A stretch of DNA of 64,000 nt from Pseudomonas pisciculturae (GCF_015461805.1 NZ_JACVZE010000002.1:124001-188000); one strand, 5' to 3'; shown: positions 33,983 to 45,766, numbered from the stretch's first letter. Notes: generated by a model not told the origin, from the sequence alone. Translations and numbers: made by a program.

Positions 33983-35157
33983 GCATTATCCGATTCGACA
34001 ATGTCGACGTGATCTTCTCCAAAGACCCACGCGAAGCGCTCAAGCTGCTGGACCAGGGCATGAGCCGTAACGAGATCCTGAAAAAGACCGGGCAGATTGT
34101 CGGCGTTGAAAAGGCCAGCCTGGATGTAGAGAAAGGCGAAATCTGCGTGCTGATGGGCCTGTCGGGCTCGGGCAAGTCGAGCTTGCTGCGTTGCATCAAC
34201 GGCCTCAACACCGTCAGCCGCGGCCAGCTGTTTGTGGAGCATGAAGGTCGTCAGATCGACATCGCTTCCTGCACGCCGGCCGAGCTGAAAATGATGCGAA
34301 CCAAGCGCATCGCCATGGTGTTCCAGAAGTTCGCCCTGATGCCGTGGCTGACGGTGCGCGAAAACATCAGCTTCGGCCTTGAGATGCAGGGCCGCCCGGA
34401 GAAAGACCGACGCAAGCTGGTGGATGAAAAACTTGAGCTGGTGGGCCTGACCCAATGGCGCAACAAGAAGCCCGATGAACTCTCCGGCGGCATGCAGCAA
34501 CGTGTGGGCCTGGCCCGTGCGCTGGCAATGGATGCCGACATCCTGCTGATGGACGAACCCTTCTCGGCCCTCGACCCGCTGATCCGCCAAGGCTTGCAGG
34601 ACGAACTGCTGGAGCTGCAACGCAAGCTGAGCAAGACCATCGTGTTCGTGAGTCACGACTTGGATGAGGCGCTCAAATTGGGCAGCCGCATCGCGATCAT
34701 GAAAGACGGCAAGATCATCCAGTACAGCGTGCCGGAAGAGATCGTGCTGAACCCGGCGGATGACTATGTACGCACCTTCGTCGCCCACACCAACCCGCTC
34801 AACGTATTGTGCGGCCGTAGCCTGATGCGCACCGTGGATAACTGCACCCACGTCAACGGCTCTATCAGCCTCGACCCAGGTGGCGACTCGTGGCTGGACC
34901 TGACCGAGGGCAACGTGATCAAGGGCGCACGCCAGAATGGCACGCCGTTGAACCTGCAGAACTGGGCGCCGGGGCAAGCGGTGGAAGGTTTGGGTCGGGT
35001 ACCGACGCTGGTGGATTCGAATATCGGCATGCGTGATGCGTTGCAGATTCGGTATCACACGGGGAATAAGTTGGTGTTGCATGACAACAACCAGGTGGTG
35101 GGGATCTTGGGGGACAGTGAGCTGTACCACGCCCTCCTAGGCAAAAACCTGGGTTAA
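33979..35157 (+). CDS. cbcV: Choline/betaine/carnitine ABC ATPase CbcV
   Basis: 392-aa OpuAA/ProV-type ATPase. Walker A GLSGSGKSS (60-68), signature LSGGMQQRVGLARALA, Walker B ILLMDEPFSALDP. The C-terminal about 120 residues form the CBS-like regulatory part of glycine-betaine ATPases. The N-terminal extension (EALKLLDQGMSRNEIL) is also family-typical. Last gene of cbcXWV, convergent with betT across a REP doublet. Confidence 0.95.
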   Translation: MSIIRFDNVDVIFSKDPREALKLLDQGMSRNEILKKTGQIVGVEKASLDVEKGEICVLMGLSGSGKSSLLRCINGLNTVSRGQLFVEHEGRQIDIASCTPAELKMMRTKRIAMVFQKFALMPWLTVRENISFGLEMQGRPEKDRRKLVDEKLELVGLTQWRNKKPDELSGGMQQRVGLARALAMDADILLMDEPFSALDPLIRQGLQDELLELQRKLSKTIVFVSHDLDEALKLGSRIAIMKDGKIIQYSVPEEIVLNPADDYVRTFVAHTNPLNVLCGRSLMRTVDNCTHVNGSISLDPGGDSWLDLTEGNVIKGARQNGTPLNLQNWAPGQAVEGLGRVPTLVDSNIGMRDALQIRYHTGNKLVLHDNNQVVGILGDSELYHALLGKNLG

Positions 35158-35176
35158 CAAACACTGCAAATCAAAT

Positions 35177-35263
35177 GTGGGAGGGGGCTTGCCCCCGATA
35201 GCAGTGGATCAGTAACAGATGTACTGACTGACACACTGCCATCGGGGGCAAGCCCCCTCCCAC
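35177..35263. repeat. REP doublet, head-to-head, 87 bp
   Basis: Between the convergent cbcV and betT stops, where it could serve as a bidirectional transcription barrier. Confidence 0.95.
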
Positions 35264-35327
35264 ATTTAGTTCTGTTTACACATTGAGACCCAGTGGTGTC
35301 AGTGAGGACACCACCAGGCTTCAACTA

Positions 35328-37319
35328 TCAGCTATAGACCCGGCCAAGGAGCTGCCGATGGCTTTCAAACTGATCGAGCACGTCCCGGGTGATCTGGTCC
35401 TGGGTAAAGCCCATCAGGTCGTATTCCTGAGGCCCGTTGTGCAGGTACACCTCGGCACGGTAGTAGCGGGTGCGTTCTTCTTCAGGCAAGTCAGTCGGTG
35501 CCGACGAATAAGCGTCCAGGCTTACTTCGTAGACAAACGGGTTGCCCTCTTCCATCTCAATGCGCACACCGATGCAACGCTTGGATTTACCCAGCAGCGT
35601 CTGCACTTCCAAGCCCTGGTCACGCAGCGCAACGGCCGCTTCTTCCAACGCCGGCGTTACGTGCTTGTCCATGAAGCGCTGCACCGTACCCTGGCTCGGT
35701 TGCAGGTCCAGGGCCGTCAGGCGCTCGCTGAAACCCCGACGGCCACGCTCGGCCAATTGCGCCTGCTCTTGTTCGATGGCCACGTCCTGGCGCATCGCCT
35801 TGTGCAAGCCGAACATAAAGAACACCAGCACCACCGAGAACGGCAGCCCTGCCAACACCACCATGGTTTGCATGGCCTGGAAGTTGCCGGCAAACAGCAG
35901 GCCGATGGTCACCAAGGTAATGACCGCCGACCAGAAGATCCGCAGCCAGTGCGGCGCGTCTTCATCCACATTGCCGCCTTTGCAGGAAAGGTTGGCCATC
36001 ATCACCGCGCCGGAATCCGCCGGGGTCAAAAACAGCACGAAGCCCACAAAGATCGACACACCGATGACGATTTTCGACGCAGGGTAATGCTCAAGCAGTT
36101 GGTAGATGGCCATCGATGGCTGTTCCAGCGCCGTCTTGCCCAACTCCACCGCACCATGGTTCAACACCAGGTCCAACGCCGAGTTACCAAAGATCGACAG
36201 CCACGCCAGGGTAAAGCCCAGCGGGATCAGCAGCACGCCGGCCACCAGTTCACGCACCGTGCGACCACGGGAAATACGCGCGATGAACATGCCCACAAAT
36301 GGCGCCCAGGAAATCCACCAGGCCCAGTAAAACAGGGTCCACAGGCCCATCCAGCCTTCGGTCTTGGCCGCGTCGCCTTCGTACACATAGAGGTCGAAGG
36401 TTTTCAGCACGATACCGTTGAGGTAGTCACCGGTGTTTTGCACCAGGCCATTGAGCAGGTGCAGGGTGGGGCCAAACAGCAGCACAAAGATCAGCAGGCC
36501 GCTGAACAGCACGATGTTGAGGTTGGACAAGCGGCGAATACCGTTCTCCACGCCCGACACGGCGGCGATGGTGGCCACGGTGCTCATCACGATGATCACG
36601 ATCAACAGATTGGTGTTGTTGTGCTCCATGCCGAACAGGTTTTCCAACCCGGACGACACTTGCATCGCGCCAATCCCCAGGTTGGTCACCAGGCCCAGCA
36701 GGGTCACGAACATGCCGAAGCCGTCTACCGCGTGGCCGGCCGCGCCCTTCACCCAACGCTCGCCCACCAGCGGGTACAGCGCCGAACGCAAGGCCAGCGG
36801 CTGGTTGTGACGGTAGGCGAAGTACGCCACGGCCAGGCCGACCAAGGCGTAGATCGCCCAGCCGTGCAGGCCCCAGTGCAGGAAGGTCAGTTGCAACGCC
36901 TGGCGTGCGGCGCCATTGCTGGCGGCAGCACCTTCGGGCGGGTTGAAGTAGTGGTCCAACGGCTCCGACGCGCCGAAGTACAGCAGCGAGATGCCAATGC
37001 CCGACGAGAACAACATGCCGGCCCAGGCGCCGTAGCTGAAGTCCGGGGTGTCGTCCTTGCTGCCCAGTTTCAGTTTGCCGTAGGAAGAAAATGCCAGGCC
37101 GACCACAAATACGAGGTAGGCGGCGATGACCACCATGTAGTACCAGCCAAAGCTTTTCGACAGCCACGCCTGGGCGACGCCGAGCAAACGCCCGGCCTCC
37201 TGCGGGGCGATGATCAGGATGGCGGTCAACAACAGAATCAACGCGGTGGAGGTGTAGAACACCCAACCGTTGACCCGCACCTTTTCTGGCGGGGTCTTTA
37301 TAAGAGAGGCAGAACTCAT
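35328..37319 (-). CDS. betT: High-affinity choline transporter BetT (BCCT family)
   Basis: 663-aa secondary transporter with 12 predicted membrane helices. BCCT signature near WTLFYWAWWISWAPFVGMF in the middle. A long hydrophilic C-terminus (about 510-663) is characteristic of BetT and linked to osmotic regulation in the family. The start MSSASLIKTPPEKVRVNG at 37319 has GGAG 10 nt upstream; an open frame extends 117 nt further but is not family sequence. Divergent from betIBA with the BetI palindrome between. Confidence 0.94.
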   Translation of the reverse strand: MSSASLIKTPPEKVRVNGWVFYTSTALILLLTAILIIAPQEAGRLLGVAQAWLSKSFGWYYMVVIAAYLVFVVGLAFSSYGKLKLGSKDDTPDFSYGAWAGMLFSSGIGISLLYFGASEPLDHYFNPPEGAAASNGAARQALQLTFLHWGLHGWAIYALVGLAVAYFAYRHNQPLALRSALYPLVGERWVKGAAGHAVDGFGMFVTLLGLVTNLGIGAMQVSSGLENLFGMEHNNTNLLIVIIVMSTVATIAAVSGVENGIRRLSNLNIVLFSGLLIFVLLFGPTLHLLNGLVQNTGDYLNGIVLKTFDLYVYEGDAAKTEGWMGLWTLFYWAWWISWAPFVGMFIARISRGRTVRELVAGVLLIPLGFTLAWLSIFGNSALDLVLNHGAVELGKTALEQPSMAIYQLLEHYPASKIVIGVSIFVGFVLFLTPADSGAVMMANLSCKGGNVDEDAPHWLRIFWSAVITLVTIGLLFAGNFQAMQTMVVLAGLPFSVVLVFFMFGLHKAMRQDVAIEQEQAQLAERGRRGFSERLTALDLQPSQGTVQRFMDKHVTPALEEAAVALRDQGLEVQTLLGKSKRCIGVRIEMEEGNPFVYEVSLDAYSSAPTDLPEEERTRYYRAEVYLHNGPQEYDLMGFTQDQITRDVLDQFESHRQLLGRVYS

Positions 37320-37483
37320 GGCGCAGATGCTCCGGGCAGTGCGAGAGAGAAACACAAGGCAGCGGTTATCCCGGGACATCGCTTTATGGGCAGGCGACGG
37401 ACGGGTGTTATAAAGACACCCCGAAAAACCTTGCACCCCTACCGAACCAGTAGACAGGGCGTTTCAAGGGTTTTTGCAGGTGT

Positions 37484-37537
37484 CATTTGTCGCGGCTCCC
37501 AGGTAGGAAACTTCTGTAGGCAGCGACCATTTGTCGC
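37484..37537. promoter_or_regulatory. Direct repeats CATTTGTCGC in the betT-betI gap
   Basis: Two identical 10-mers CATTTGTCGC at 37484-37493 and 37528-37537 start 44 bp apart, about four helical turns. They lie on the betT side of the BetI palindrome and could be sites for a second regulator. Confidence 0.4.
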
Positions 37538-37552
37538 AGATCTTATTCTTTG

Positions 37553-37572
37553 TTGATTGAACGTTCAATCAA
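37553..37572. promoter_or_regulatory. BetI operator palindrome
   Basis: A perfect 20-bp palindrome, TTGATTGAAC followed by its reverse complement GTTCAATCAA, lies 71 nt upstream of the betI start. It matches the known BetI box of proteobacterial bet operons. Choline relieves BetI binding there. Confidence 0.93.
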
Positions 37573-37642
37573 AACAAAATAGACTGGCCATCAAGCCGAC
37601 GGACGTTCATCGCCCATCGGCAGGCCTAAGGAGAGGTGCTAC

Positions 37643-38236
37643 ATGCCCAAGGTCGGTATGCAACCCATACGCCGCCAGCAATTGATCGAAGCCACTTTGA
37701 CGGCCATCGATCAGGTCGGGATGGGAGATGCCAGCATTGCGCTGATCGCCCGTTTGGCCGGCGTTTCGAACGGCATCATCAGTCACTACTTCAAGGACAA
37801 GAACGGCCTTATTGCAGCGACGATGCGCTATTTGATGAACGCGCTGATCGACAACGTCCATGAACGCAGGCGTGCGCTTACGGACGACAGCCCACGGGCA
37901 CATCTTCAGGTGATCATCGAAGGCAACTTCGACGCCAGCCAGGTCAACGGCCCGGCAATGAAAACCTGGTTGGCCTTCTGGGCCACCAGCATGCACCACC
38001 CGTCATTGCACAGGTTGCAGCGGATCAACGATCAGCGTCTGTATTCCAACCTGTGCTGTCAGTTCCGCCGAGTGCTGCCGCTGCCGCACGCACGCAAAGC
38101 AGCCCGAGGGCTGGCGGCCCTGATCGACGGTTTGTGGTTGCGCGGCGCCCTGTCGGGAGACGCTTTCGACACAGCGCAGGCGCAACGGATCGCTTACGAA
38201 TACATGGATTTCCAATTGGCCAAGCAGGTGAGTTAG
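37643..38236 (+). CDS. betI: Choline-responsive repressor BetI (TetR family)
   Basis: 197 aa. N-terminal TetR helix-turn-helix (about 8-55: [36 protein letters not shown]) and a helical ligand domain ([36 protein letters not shown]). Represses betIBA and perhaps betT from the upstream palindrome. AAGGAG lies 12 nt before the ATG. Confidence 0.95.
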   Translation: MPKVGMQPIRRQQLIEATLTAIDQVGMGDASIALIARLAGVSNGIISHYFKDKNGLIAATMRYLMNALIDNVHERRRALTDDSPRAHLQVIIEGNFDASQVNGPAMKTWLAFWATSMHHPSLHRLQRINDQRLYSNLCCQFRRVLPLPHARKAARGLAALIDGLWLRGALSGDAFDTAQAQRIAYEYMDFQLAKQVS

Positions 38237-38346
38237 AGCACACATAACCGCTCAACCCCTGAACTGCTGTCGCTCAGTGTTGCCACACCCTTATGGCCCA
38301 CTTTGCGGCGGTTAACGCCAACCACTTATGCACTTGCGAGGACTTT

Positions 38347-39819
<1,473 letters not shown>

Positions 39820-39851
39820 CACCCGAGCCTTGTATTGCCTGTGAGTGCCCT

Positions 39852-39940
39852 ATCGCAGGCAAGCCAGCTCCCACATTTGACTGTATTTACACATCTGGAT
39901 TTGTGAACACAGTCAGTGTGGGAGAGGGCTTGCCCCCGAT
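39852..39940. repeat. Degenerate REP pair between betB and betA
   Basis: Left unit ATCGCAGGCAAGCCAGCTCCCAC is a diverged REP (AGC arm does not pair well). The right unit is GTGGGAGAGGGCTTGCCCCCGAT. Tail-to-tail order, 89 bp, inside the bet operon. Confidence 0.88.
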
Positions 39941-39980
39941 GAGGCCCTACCTGACCACACTTCAAAAAGGGGTACATCCA

Positions 39981-41675
39981 ATGTCCCAAGAATACGATTA
40001 CATCATTGTGGGTGCCGGCTCCGCCGGTAACACCCTGGCGACCCGTCTGACCGAAGACGAAGGCGTCACCGTTTTGCTGCTGGAAGCCGGTGGCCCCGAC
40101 TACCGCTTCGACTTCCGCACCCAGATGCCAGCCGCCCTGGCCTTCCCACTGCAAGGCCGCCGCTACAACTGGGCCTACGAAACCGATCCAGAGCCACACA
40201 TGGACGGCCGCCGTATGGAATGCGGTCGTGGCAAGGGCCTGGGTGGTTCTTCCCTGATCAACGGCATGTGCTACATCCGCGGCAACGCCATGGACTACGA
40301 CAATTGGGCGAAGCTGCCTGGCCTGGAAAGCTGGACCTACCTCGACTGCCTGCCGTATTTCAGAAAAGCTGAAACTCGGGACATCGGCCCCAACGATTGG
40401 CACGGTGGCGACGGCCCGGTCAGCGTGACCACGCCTAAAGCCGGCAACAACCCGCTGTTCCACGCCATGGTTGAAGCCGGCGTGCAAGCCGGTTACCCGC
40501 GCACCGTGGACTTGAACGGCTACCAGCAAGAAGGCTTCGGCCCGATGGACCGCACTGTCACGCCTAAAGGCCGTCGCGCCAGCACCGCTCGCGGTTACCT
40601 GGACACCGCCAAGAAGCGCTCCACGCTGACCATCGTCACCCACGCCCTCACCGACAAAGTGTTGTTTGAAGGCAAGCGTGCCGTTGGCGTGCGTTACCTG
40701 ATCGGCGCGGCCGAAGAACGCGTTGAAGCACGCGCCCGCAAAGAAGTCATCGTGTGCAGCGGCGCAATCGCTTCGCCGCAACTGCTGCAACGCTCCGGTG
40801 TGGGCCCGGCCAAACTGCTGGAAAGCCTCGACATCCCGGTGGTCCACGACCTGCCTGGCGTCGGCGAAAACCTGCAAGATCACCTTGAGTTGTACCTGCA
40901 ATACGCCTGCACCCAACCGGTGTCGCTGTACCCGTCGCTGCTCTGGTACAACCAACCGGCCATTGGTGCCGAGTGGCTGTTCAACGGCACCGGCATCGGC
41001 GCCAGCAACCAGTTCGAAGCGGGCGGGTTTATCCGTACCCGTGAAGAATTCGAATGGCCGAACATTCAGTACCACTTCCTGCCGGTAGCGATTAACTACA
41101 ACGGCAGCAACGGTGTGAAAGAGCATGGCTTCCAGGCGCACATGGGCTCCATGCGTTCGCCGAGCCGTGGTCGTATCCAACTGAAGTCGAAGAACCCGCG
41201 GGACTACCCGAGCATCCTCTTCAACTACATGGCCACCGAACAGGACTGGCAAGAATTCCGCGACGGCATCCGCCTGACCCGTGAAATCATGCAACAGCCG
41301 GCTTTGGACCAATACCGTGGCCGCGAAATCAGCCCCGGCATCGAAGTGCAAACCGATGAACAGTTGGACACCTTCATCCGCGAGCACGCCGAAACCGCGT
41401 TCCACCCGTCCTGCTCGTGCAAGATGGGCACCGACGACATGGCCGTAGTGGATGGCGAAGGCCGTGTGCATGGCATGCAAGGCTTGCGCGTTGTGGATGC
41501 GTCGATCATGCCGATCATCACCACCGGCAACCTGAACGCGCCGACGATCATGATCGCCGAGAAAATCGCCGACAAAATCCGTGGCCGCCAGCCACTGCCG
41601 CGCAGCACTGCCGACTACTATGTGGCCGGCGATGCGCCGGTGCGTGGTAAGCCGATGCGTGAGATCGCGCAGTAA
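39981..41675 (+). CDS. betA: Choline dehydrogenase BetA
   Basis: Membrane-associated FAD enzyme oxidising choline to betaine aldehyde. 564-aa GMC oxidoreductase: [20 protein letters not shown] at the N-terminus, [20 protein letters not shown], and C-terminal [10 protein letters not shown] and [22 protein letters not shown] with the catalytic His. The start at 39981 begins at MSQEYDYI; the frame upstream runs through the REP pair. Third gene of betIBA. Confidence 0.96.
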   Translation: MSQEYDYIIVGAGSAGNTLATRLTEDEGVTVLLLEAGGPDYRFDFRTQMPAALAFPLQGRRYNWAYETDPEPHMDGRRMECGRGKGLGGSSLINGMCYIRGNAMDYDNWAKLPGLESWTYLDCLPYFRKAETRDIGPNDWHGGDGPVSVTTPKAGNNPLFHAMVEAGVQAGYPRTVDLNGYQQEGFGPMDRTVTPKGRRASTARGYLDTAKKRSTLTIVTHALTDKVLFEGKRAVGVRYLIGAAEERVEARARKEVIVCSGAIASPQLLQRSGVGPAKLLESLDIPVVHDLPGVGENLQDHLELYLQYACTQPVSLYPSLLWYNQPAIGAEWLFNGTGIGASNQFEAGGFIRTREEFEWPNIQYHFLPVAINYNGSNGVKEHGFQAHMGSMRSPSRGRIQLKSKNPRDYPSILFNYMATEQDWQEFRDGIRLTREIMQQPALDQYRGREISPGIEVQTDEQLDTFIREHAETAFHPSCSCKMGTDDMAVVDGEGRVHGMQGLRVVDASIMPIITTGNLNAPTIMIAEKIADKIRGRQPLPRSTADYYVAGDAPVRGKPMREIAQ

Positions 41676-41697
41676 CTGATACACCGCGGTGCCCCTA

Positions 41698-41780
41698 TCG
41701 CAGGCAAGCCAGCTCCCACAGTTGACCGAGTTCGTCTGAACAACTCGATCAACTGTGGGAGCCGGGCTTGCCCGCGAAGA
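41698..41780. repeat. REP doublet, tail-to-tail type, diverged
   Basis: Left unit ATCGCAGGCAAGCCAGCTCCCAC, right unit GTGGGAGCCGGGCTTGCCCGCGA. Separates betA from the TldD-like gene. Confidence 0.9.
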
Positions 41781-41864
41781 GGCCCGACCAACCAATGCAA
41801 AACCCCTCCTTGATCAGCTACTCTGTCCGCCTGCCCGCGACGAGCCGCCCACAAGGAAGGCCCC

Positions 41865-43307
41865 ATGTTCGATCATCACGCCACCCTCAAAAAACACTTC
41901 AGTGCCCTGCGCAGCCGCGCCGAGTTCTTCTCGCTGCGCTACGTCCGCGAATCCGGCCAGTACCTGTCGGTACGCAAGAACGTCGCCGAACCGCCCCACT
42001 TGAACCACGACGAAGGCGCCATGCTCACCGTGCGTCTCAACGGTGTGGAAGCCTACGCCGCGACCAACGATATTTCCCTGGCTGGCCTGCAAGCCGCCCT
42101 TGAGCGCGCCGAGCAACAGGCTCGCCTCATCAAACCCCACGCCCTGCTCGACCTGCGTGACCAGCCCGTCTCTCGTGATGTGGCCGATTACCTGTCCCCC
42201 GAGCTGAACCAAGCGTTCCCCTCCCTGAGCGACTGCTACCAATTGCTGGGCGACGAGTCTGCCGCCGTGCCCAAGGACGAGCGCCTGGTGAACTGGGAAG
42301 TCAGCCTGGGCCTGACCCACGTCGAGCAGATCTACCTCAATACGGCGGGCGCCGAACTGCGCCAGGCCCAGCGCTTCGTGTTCCCCGGCGTCAACGTCAC
42401 CGCCTACGACGGCAACGACAGCCAGAGCCGCACCCTGGGCGGCAGCAACTTTGGCCAGCAAGGCGGCTTTGATGTGATCAACCGCTTCGGCCTGGTGGGC
42501 GCCGCGCCGCGTATTGCCGACGAAGCCCTGCAATTGCTGCTAGCGCCCAACACGCCCAACGGCCCGCGCGACCTGCTGTTGATGCCCGACCAGATGATTT
42601 TGCAGATCCACGAGTCCATCGGCCACCCGCTGGAACTGGACCGCATCCTGGGCGATGAACGTAACTACGCGGGCACCAGCTTTGTGAAGGCCAGTGACTT
42701 CGGCCACCTGCAATACGGCTCACCGTTGCTCAACGTGACCTTCGACCCGGACATCCCCGAGCAGTTGGCCAGTTACAGCCATGACGACGACGGCACCCCG
42801 GCCAGCAAGCAGTTCCTGATCCGTGAAGGCTTGTTGCTCAAGCCGCTGGGGGGCGCGCTGTCGCAGTACCGCTCCGGCATGGGCGGCGTGGCCAACAGCC
42901 GCGCCAGCAGTTGGAACCGCGCACCCATCGACCGCATGGCCAACCTGAATATCGAAGCGGGCGACAAGAGCCTGGCGCAGCTGGTGGGCGGTATTGAAAC
43001 CGGCATCCTGATGTCGACCAACCGTTCGTGGTCCATCGACGATGCGCGCAACAAGTTCCAGTTCGGTTGCGAATGGGGCCAGTTGATCGAAAACGGCGAG
43101 CTTAAAGGCGTGGTGAAAAACCCCAACTATCGGGCGATTTCCGCGCAGTTCTGGCGCAACCTCAGTGCCGTTGGCGATGCCAGCACCTTCAAGGTGTTGG
43201 GCACGCCGAACTGCGGCAAAGGCGAGCCCAACCAAGTGATTCGCGTCGGTCATGCTTCGCCGGCCTGTGTATTCAGCAACGTTGATGTGTTTGGGGGAGA
43301 TGCCTGA
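41865..43307 (+). CDS. TldD-like metallopeptidase subunit
   Basis: 480-aa member of the TldD/PmbA family. It carries HESIGH, the HExxxH zinc motif of TldD, in MILQIHESIGHPLELDRIL. A downstream RGLLLKPLGG-type region and GVANSRASSWNRAPI, typical of the family, follow. Overlaps the next gene as TGATGA-type junction (stop 43305-43307, start 43307). With its partner it forms a peptidase pair separate from the canonical tldD and pmbA, which normally lie elsewhere. Substrate unknown; canonical TldDE matures microcin peptides and CcdA. Confidence 0.88.
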   Translation: MFDHHATLKKHFSALRSRAEFFSLRYVRESGQYLSVRKNVAEPPHLNHDEGAMLTVRLNGVEAYAATNDISLAGLQAALERAEQQARLIKPHALLDLRDQPVSRDVADYLSPELNQAFPSLSDCYQLLGDESAAVPKDERLVNWEVSLGLTHVEQIYLNTAGAELRQAQRFVFPGVNVTAYDGNDSQSRTLGGSNFGQQGGFDVINRFGLVGAAPRIADEALQLLLAPNTPNGPRDLLLMPDQMILQIHESIGHPLELDRILGDERNYAGTSFVKASDFGHLQYGSPLLNVTFDPDIPEQLASYSHDDDGTPASKQFLIREGLLLKPLGGALSQYRSGMGGVANSRASSWNRAPIDRMANLNIEAGDKSLAQLVGGIETGILMSTNRSWSIDDARNKFQFGCEWGQLIENGELKGVVKNPNYRAISAQFWRNLSAVGDASTFKVLGTPNCGKGEPNQVIRVGHASPACVFSNVDVFGGDA

Positions 43308-44623
43308 TGAACAATTTCAAGGCATTGGTGCACTGGCTGACGCAGGCCATCACCGACAGTGAACAGTTCCACCTGGGTTATGCGGATGAGTCGTCCGAGT
43401 TTGTACGCTTCAACCACGCCAAAGTCCGCCAGGCGGGGCACGTGCAACAGGCCAGCCTTACACTGAAACTGATCAACGATGGCCGCCACGCCGACCTGGG
43501 CATCACTTTGGCTGGCGAGCCTGAGCTTGACCAACAGCGCCTGGCCGACGGCCTGCAACAACTGCGCGAAACCTTGCCGTTGCTGCCACAAGACCCGTAT
43601 CTGCTGCTGAACCACAACGCCTGGCAAAGCAGCAATGAACAGGCGCAGCCATTGCCGGAGCTGGCCCAGGTACTGGAAGACATCAGCCAGGCCGCCGAGG
43701 GTGTCGACCTTGTTGGCTTCTATGCCGCCGGGCCCATCAGCCGGGGTTTCGCCAGCTCTTCGGGGGCGTTCGGCTGGCATCAGGCCAATAGCTTCAACTT
43801 CGATTTCAGCCTGTTCCACGCCAATGGCGAAGCGGTGAAGGCCAGCTACGCCGGGCACACGTGGAACAGCACCGAGTTCGCGGCGCGCGTACAGCAGGCC
43901 CGCGAGCAGTTAGCATTTCTCGGTCGCCCGCTGCACACGTTGGCGCCTGGGCACTACCGCGCCTACCTCGCCCCGGCGGCGATTGAAGAAATCATCAGCA
44001 TCATCACCTGGGGCGGCTTTTCCGCCCAAGCCATCGCCAGCAAAGGCAGTTCGTTGCAAAAGCTCTATGCCGGCGAGCAGTTTCTGAGCCCATTGGTGAC
44101 GGTCAGCGAGCAGGTCAGCGGCTCCCTGAGCGAAGCATTTTCCAGCGAAGGCTACCCACGCGGTGACGTCACGCTGATCAACGCGGGCAAGGCGGCGGGC
44201 GAGTTGATCAATTCGCGCAGCGCCGCCGAATACGGGCTGAGCACCAACGGCGCCAGCAGTGACGAAGCGCCGAGCGCGTTGCAGATGGCCGCAGGCAGCC
44301 TGGCCCAGGCCGAGATCCTCAAGCAGCTGGGCACCGGCTTGTACATCAGCAACCTGTGGTACCTGAACTACTCCGACCTGCCGGCGGCGCGCCTGACCGG
44401 CATGACGCGCTTTGCGACGTTCTGGGTGGAGGATGGAGAGATCAAGGCACCGGTGAATACGATGCGCTTTGATGACAGTGTGTACAGCTTGCTGGGGTCG
44501 CAATTGGAGGCGCTGACGGCGGAGCGGGAGTTGTTGTTGTCGGCCAGTACGTATGGGCAGCGCAATACATCCTCCAATCTGCTGCCGGGGGCTTTGGTCA
44601 AACGCCTGACACTGACCCTCTAA
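43307..44623 (+). CDS. PmbA-like partner subunit (TldE type)
   Basis: 438 aa with TldD/PmbA N and C domains (FVRFNHAKVRQAGHVQQASL, GFYAAGPISRGFASSSGAFGW, LYISNLWYLNYSDLPAARLTGM) but no HExxxH motif, as expected of the non-catalytic PmbA partner. One-base overlap with the TldD-like gene implies strict co-expression. A REP doublet follows the stop. Confidence 0.86.
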   Translation: MNNFKALVHWLTQAITDSEQFHLGYADESSEFVRFNHAKVRQAGHVQQASLTLKLINDGRHADLGITLAGEPELDQQRLADGLQQLRETLPLLPQDPYLLLNHNAWQSSNEQAQPLPELAQVLEDISQAAEGVDLVGFYAAGPISRGFASSSGAFGWHQANSFNFDFSLFHANGEAVKASYAGHTWNSTEFAARVQQAREQLAFLGRPLHTLAPGHYRAYLAPAAIEEIISIITWGGFSAQAIASKGSSLQKLYAGEQFLSPLVTVSEQVSGSLSEAFSSEGYPRGDVTLINAGKAAGELINSRSAAEYGLSTNGASSDEAPSALQMAAGSLAQAEILKQLGTGLYISNLWYLNYSDLPAARLTGMTRFATFWVEDGEIKAPVNTMRFDDSVYSLLGSQLEALTAERELLLSASTYGQRNTSSNLLPGALVKRLTLTL

Positions 44624-44639
44624 ACACTACAAATCTAAT

Positions 44640-44726
44640 GTGGGAGGGGGCTTGCCCCCGATGGCAGTGTGTCAGTCAGTGCATCTGTTTCTGACACACC
44701 GCTATCGGGGGCAAGCCCCCTCCCAC
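44640..44726. repeat. REP doublet, head-to-head, 87 bp
   Basis: Lies between the PmbA-like gene and the rhlA promoter, shielding one unit from the other. Confidence 0.95.
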
Positions 44727-44809
44727 ATTAGTTTGTGCAGGTTTCTGATACCTCGCTTCGCACCTTCCTACCGCTAATTCCCATCTCTCGCTTGTACCTG
44801 CGCACCCTG

Positions 44810-44838
44810 TTGTCGCCCTCAAAAAACCTCGCTATAAC
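44810..44838 (+). promoter_or_regulatory. Sigma-70-type promoter of rhlA
   Basis: TTGTCG (44810-44815) and TATAAC (44833-44838) are separated by 17 bp, a good -35/-10 pair, 43 nt before the chosen start codon. I see no clear las/rhl (lux) box around it. Confidence 0.6.
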
Positions 44839-44880
44839 GGTTAGTGGCATACCGCCACCCCACAGGAAGTGAGCGTTGAC

Positions 44881-45729
44881 ATGGACCAGGGAAGTTTCGT
44901 CATCCACAAGCTGTTCAAGCACTACAACATCCACGTCGAGCAACTCGGCAACGACCCGCAAAAAGACACCGTGCTGATGGTCAACGGCGCGCTCTCCACC
45001 ACCCGCTCATTCGCCCGCACCAGCAAGTGCCTGGCCGAGCATTTCAATGTGTTGCTGTTCGACTTGCCCTTCTCGGGCTATTCCCGCGAGTACAACCCCG
45101 ATCTGGAGCTGGTCACCAAGGACGACGAGGTGCAGATCCTGCGGGCGCTGGTGGAGCGCTTCGAGGTCAACCATTTGGTCTCGGCCTCCTGGGGCGGGAT
45201 CTCCACGCTGCTGACCCTGGCCCATAACCCGCCTTCGATCAAAAGCTCGGTGGTGATGGCCCTGGCGCCCAATCTCAATCAGGCGATGCTCGATTATGTG
45301 GAGCGTGTGCGCGTGCTGATCGAGGCCGATGACAAGTCTGCCGTTGGTCACCTGCTCAACGACACCGTGGGCAAGTTCCTCTCGCCTGCACTCAAGCGCA
45401 ACAACCATCGGCACCTGTCCAACATGGCCACTACCGAATACCGCCAGGCGCGCTTTCACATCCACCAAGTACTGGCCCTGCGCGATGGCAATTACCTGCC
45501 CACACTCACCCAGATTGAAACCCCAGTGCACTTCATTAACGGAGCGCTGGATGAATACACCCCCGCTGCCGAGGCCCGGTTGTTCAAGCAGTACGTGGGC
45601 CGCAGCAGCTTTGCCGTCGCCGAACATACTGGCCACTTGCTCGACCTCGAATCCAGCGAAGCGGCAGCAGCGGTGCACCGCGCATTGCTGGATTTCCTGG
45701 TGGGAAAAGCCGCGACGGATGGCGCATAA
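44881..45729 (+). CDS. rhlA: RhlA-like HAA synthase (alpha/beta hydrolase fold)
   Basis: Expected to couple two 3-hydroxyacyl groups into 3-(3-hydroxyalkanoyloxy)alkanoic acid, the lipid half of rhamnolipids. 282 aa, with [26 protein letters not shown] and [13 protein letters not shown] (nucleophile Ser), then [49 protein letters not shown] and TGHLLDLES. The match by eye to P. aeruginosa RhlA is far closer than to PhaG. ATG 44881 is preferred: GTG at 44869 would leave AGGAA only 1 nt away. No rhlB glycosyltransferase is adjacent; an MFS exporter follows, so free HAA may be the product. Confidence 0.87.
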   Translation: MDQGSFVIHKLFKHYNIHVEQLGNDPQKDTVLMVNGALSTTRSFARTSKCLAEHFNVLLFDLPFSGYSREYNPDLELVTKDDEVQILRALVERFEVNHLVSASWGGISTLLTLAHNPPSIKSSVVMALAPNLNQAMLDYVERVRVLIEADDKSAVGHLLNDTVGKFLSPALKRNNHRHLSNMATTEYRQARFHIHQVLALRDGNYLPTLTQIETPVHFINGALDEYTPAAEARLFKQYVGRSSFAVAEHTGHLLDLESSEAAAAVHRALLDFLVGKAATDGA

Positions 45730-45766
45730 TCGCCGACACATAGCCTGCTAACAAAAAGGGTTTTCT

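Noticed and set aside
35283..37556. 757-codon plus-strand open frame opposite betT
   Set aside because: BetT on the minus strand has full family motifs; the antisense product is low-complexity (Gln/His/Arg-rich).
44730..44880. A lux-type quorum box in front of rhlA
   Set aside because: I found no convincing dyad of the las/rhl type; only a sigma-70-like promoter is clear.
44881..45729. Identification of the rhlA-like gene as phaG
   Set aside because: Central motifs ([29 protein letters not shown]) follow RhlA and not PhaG.
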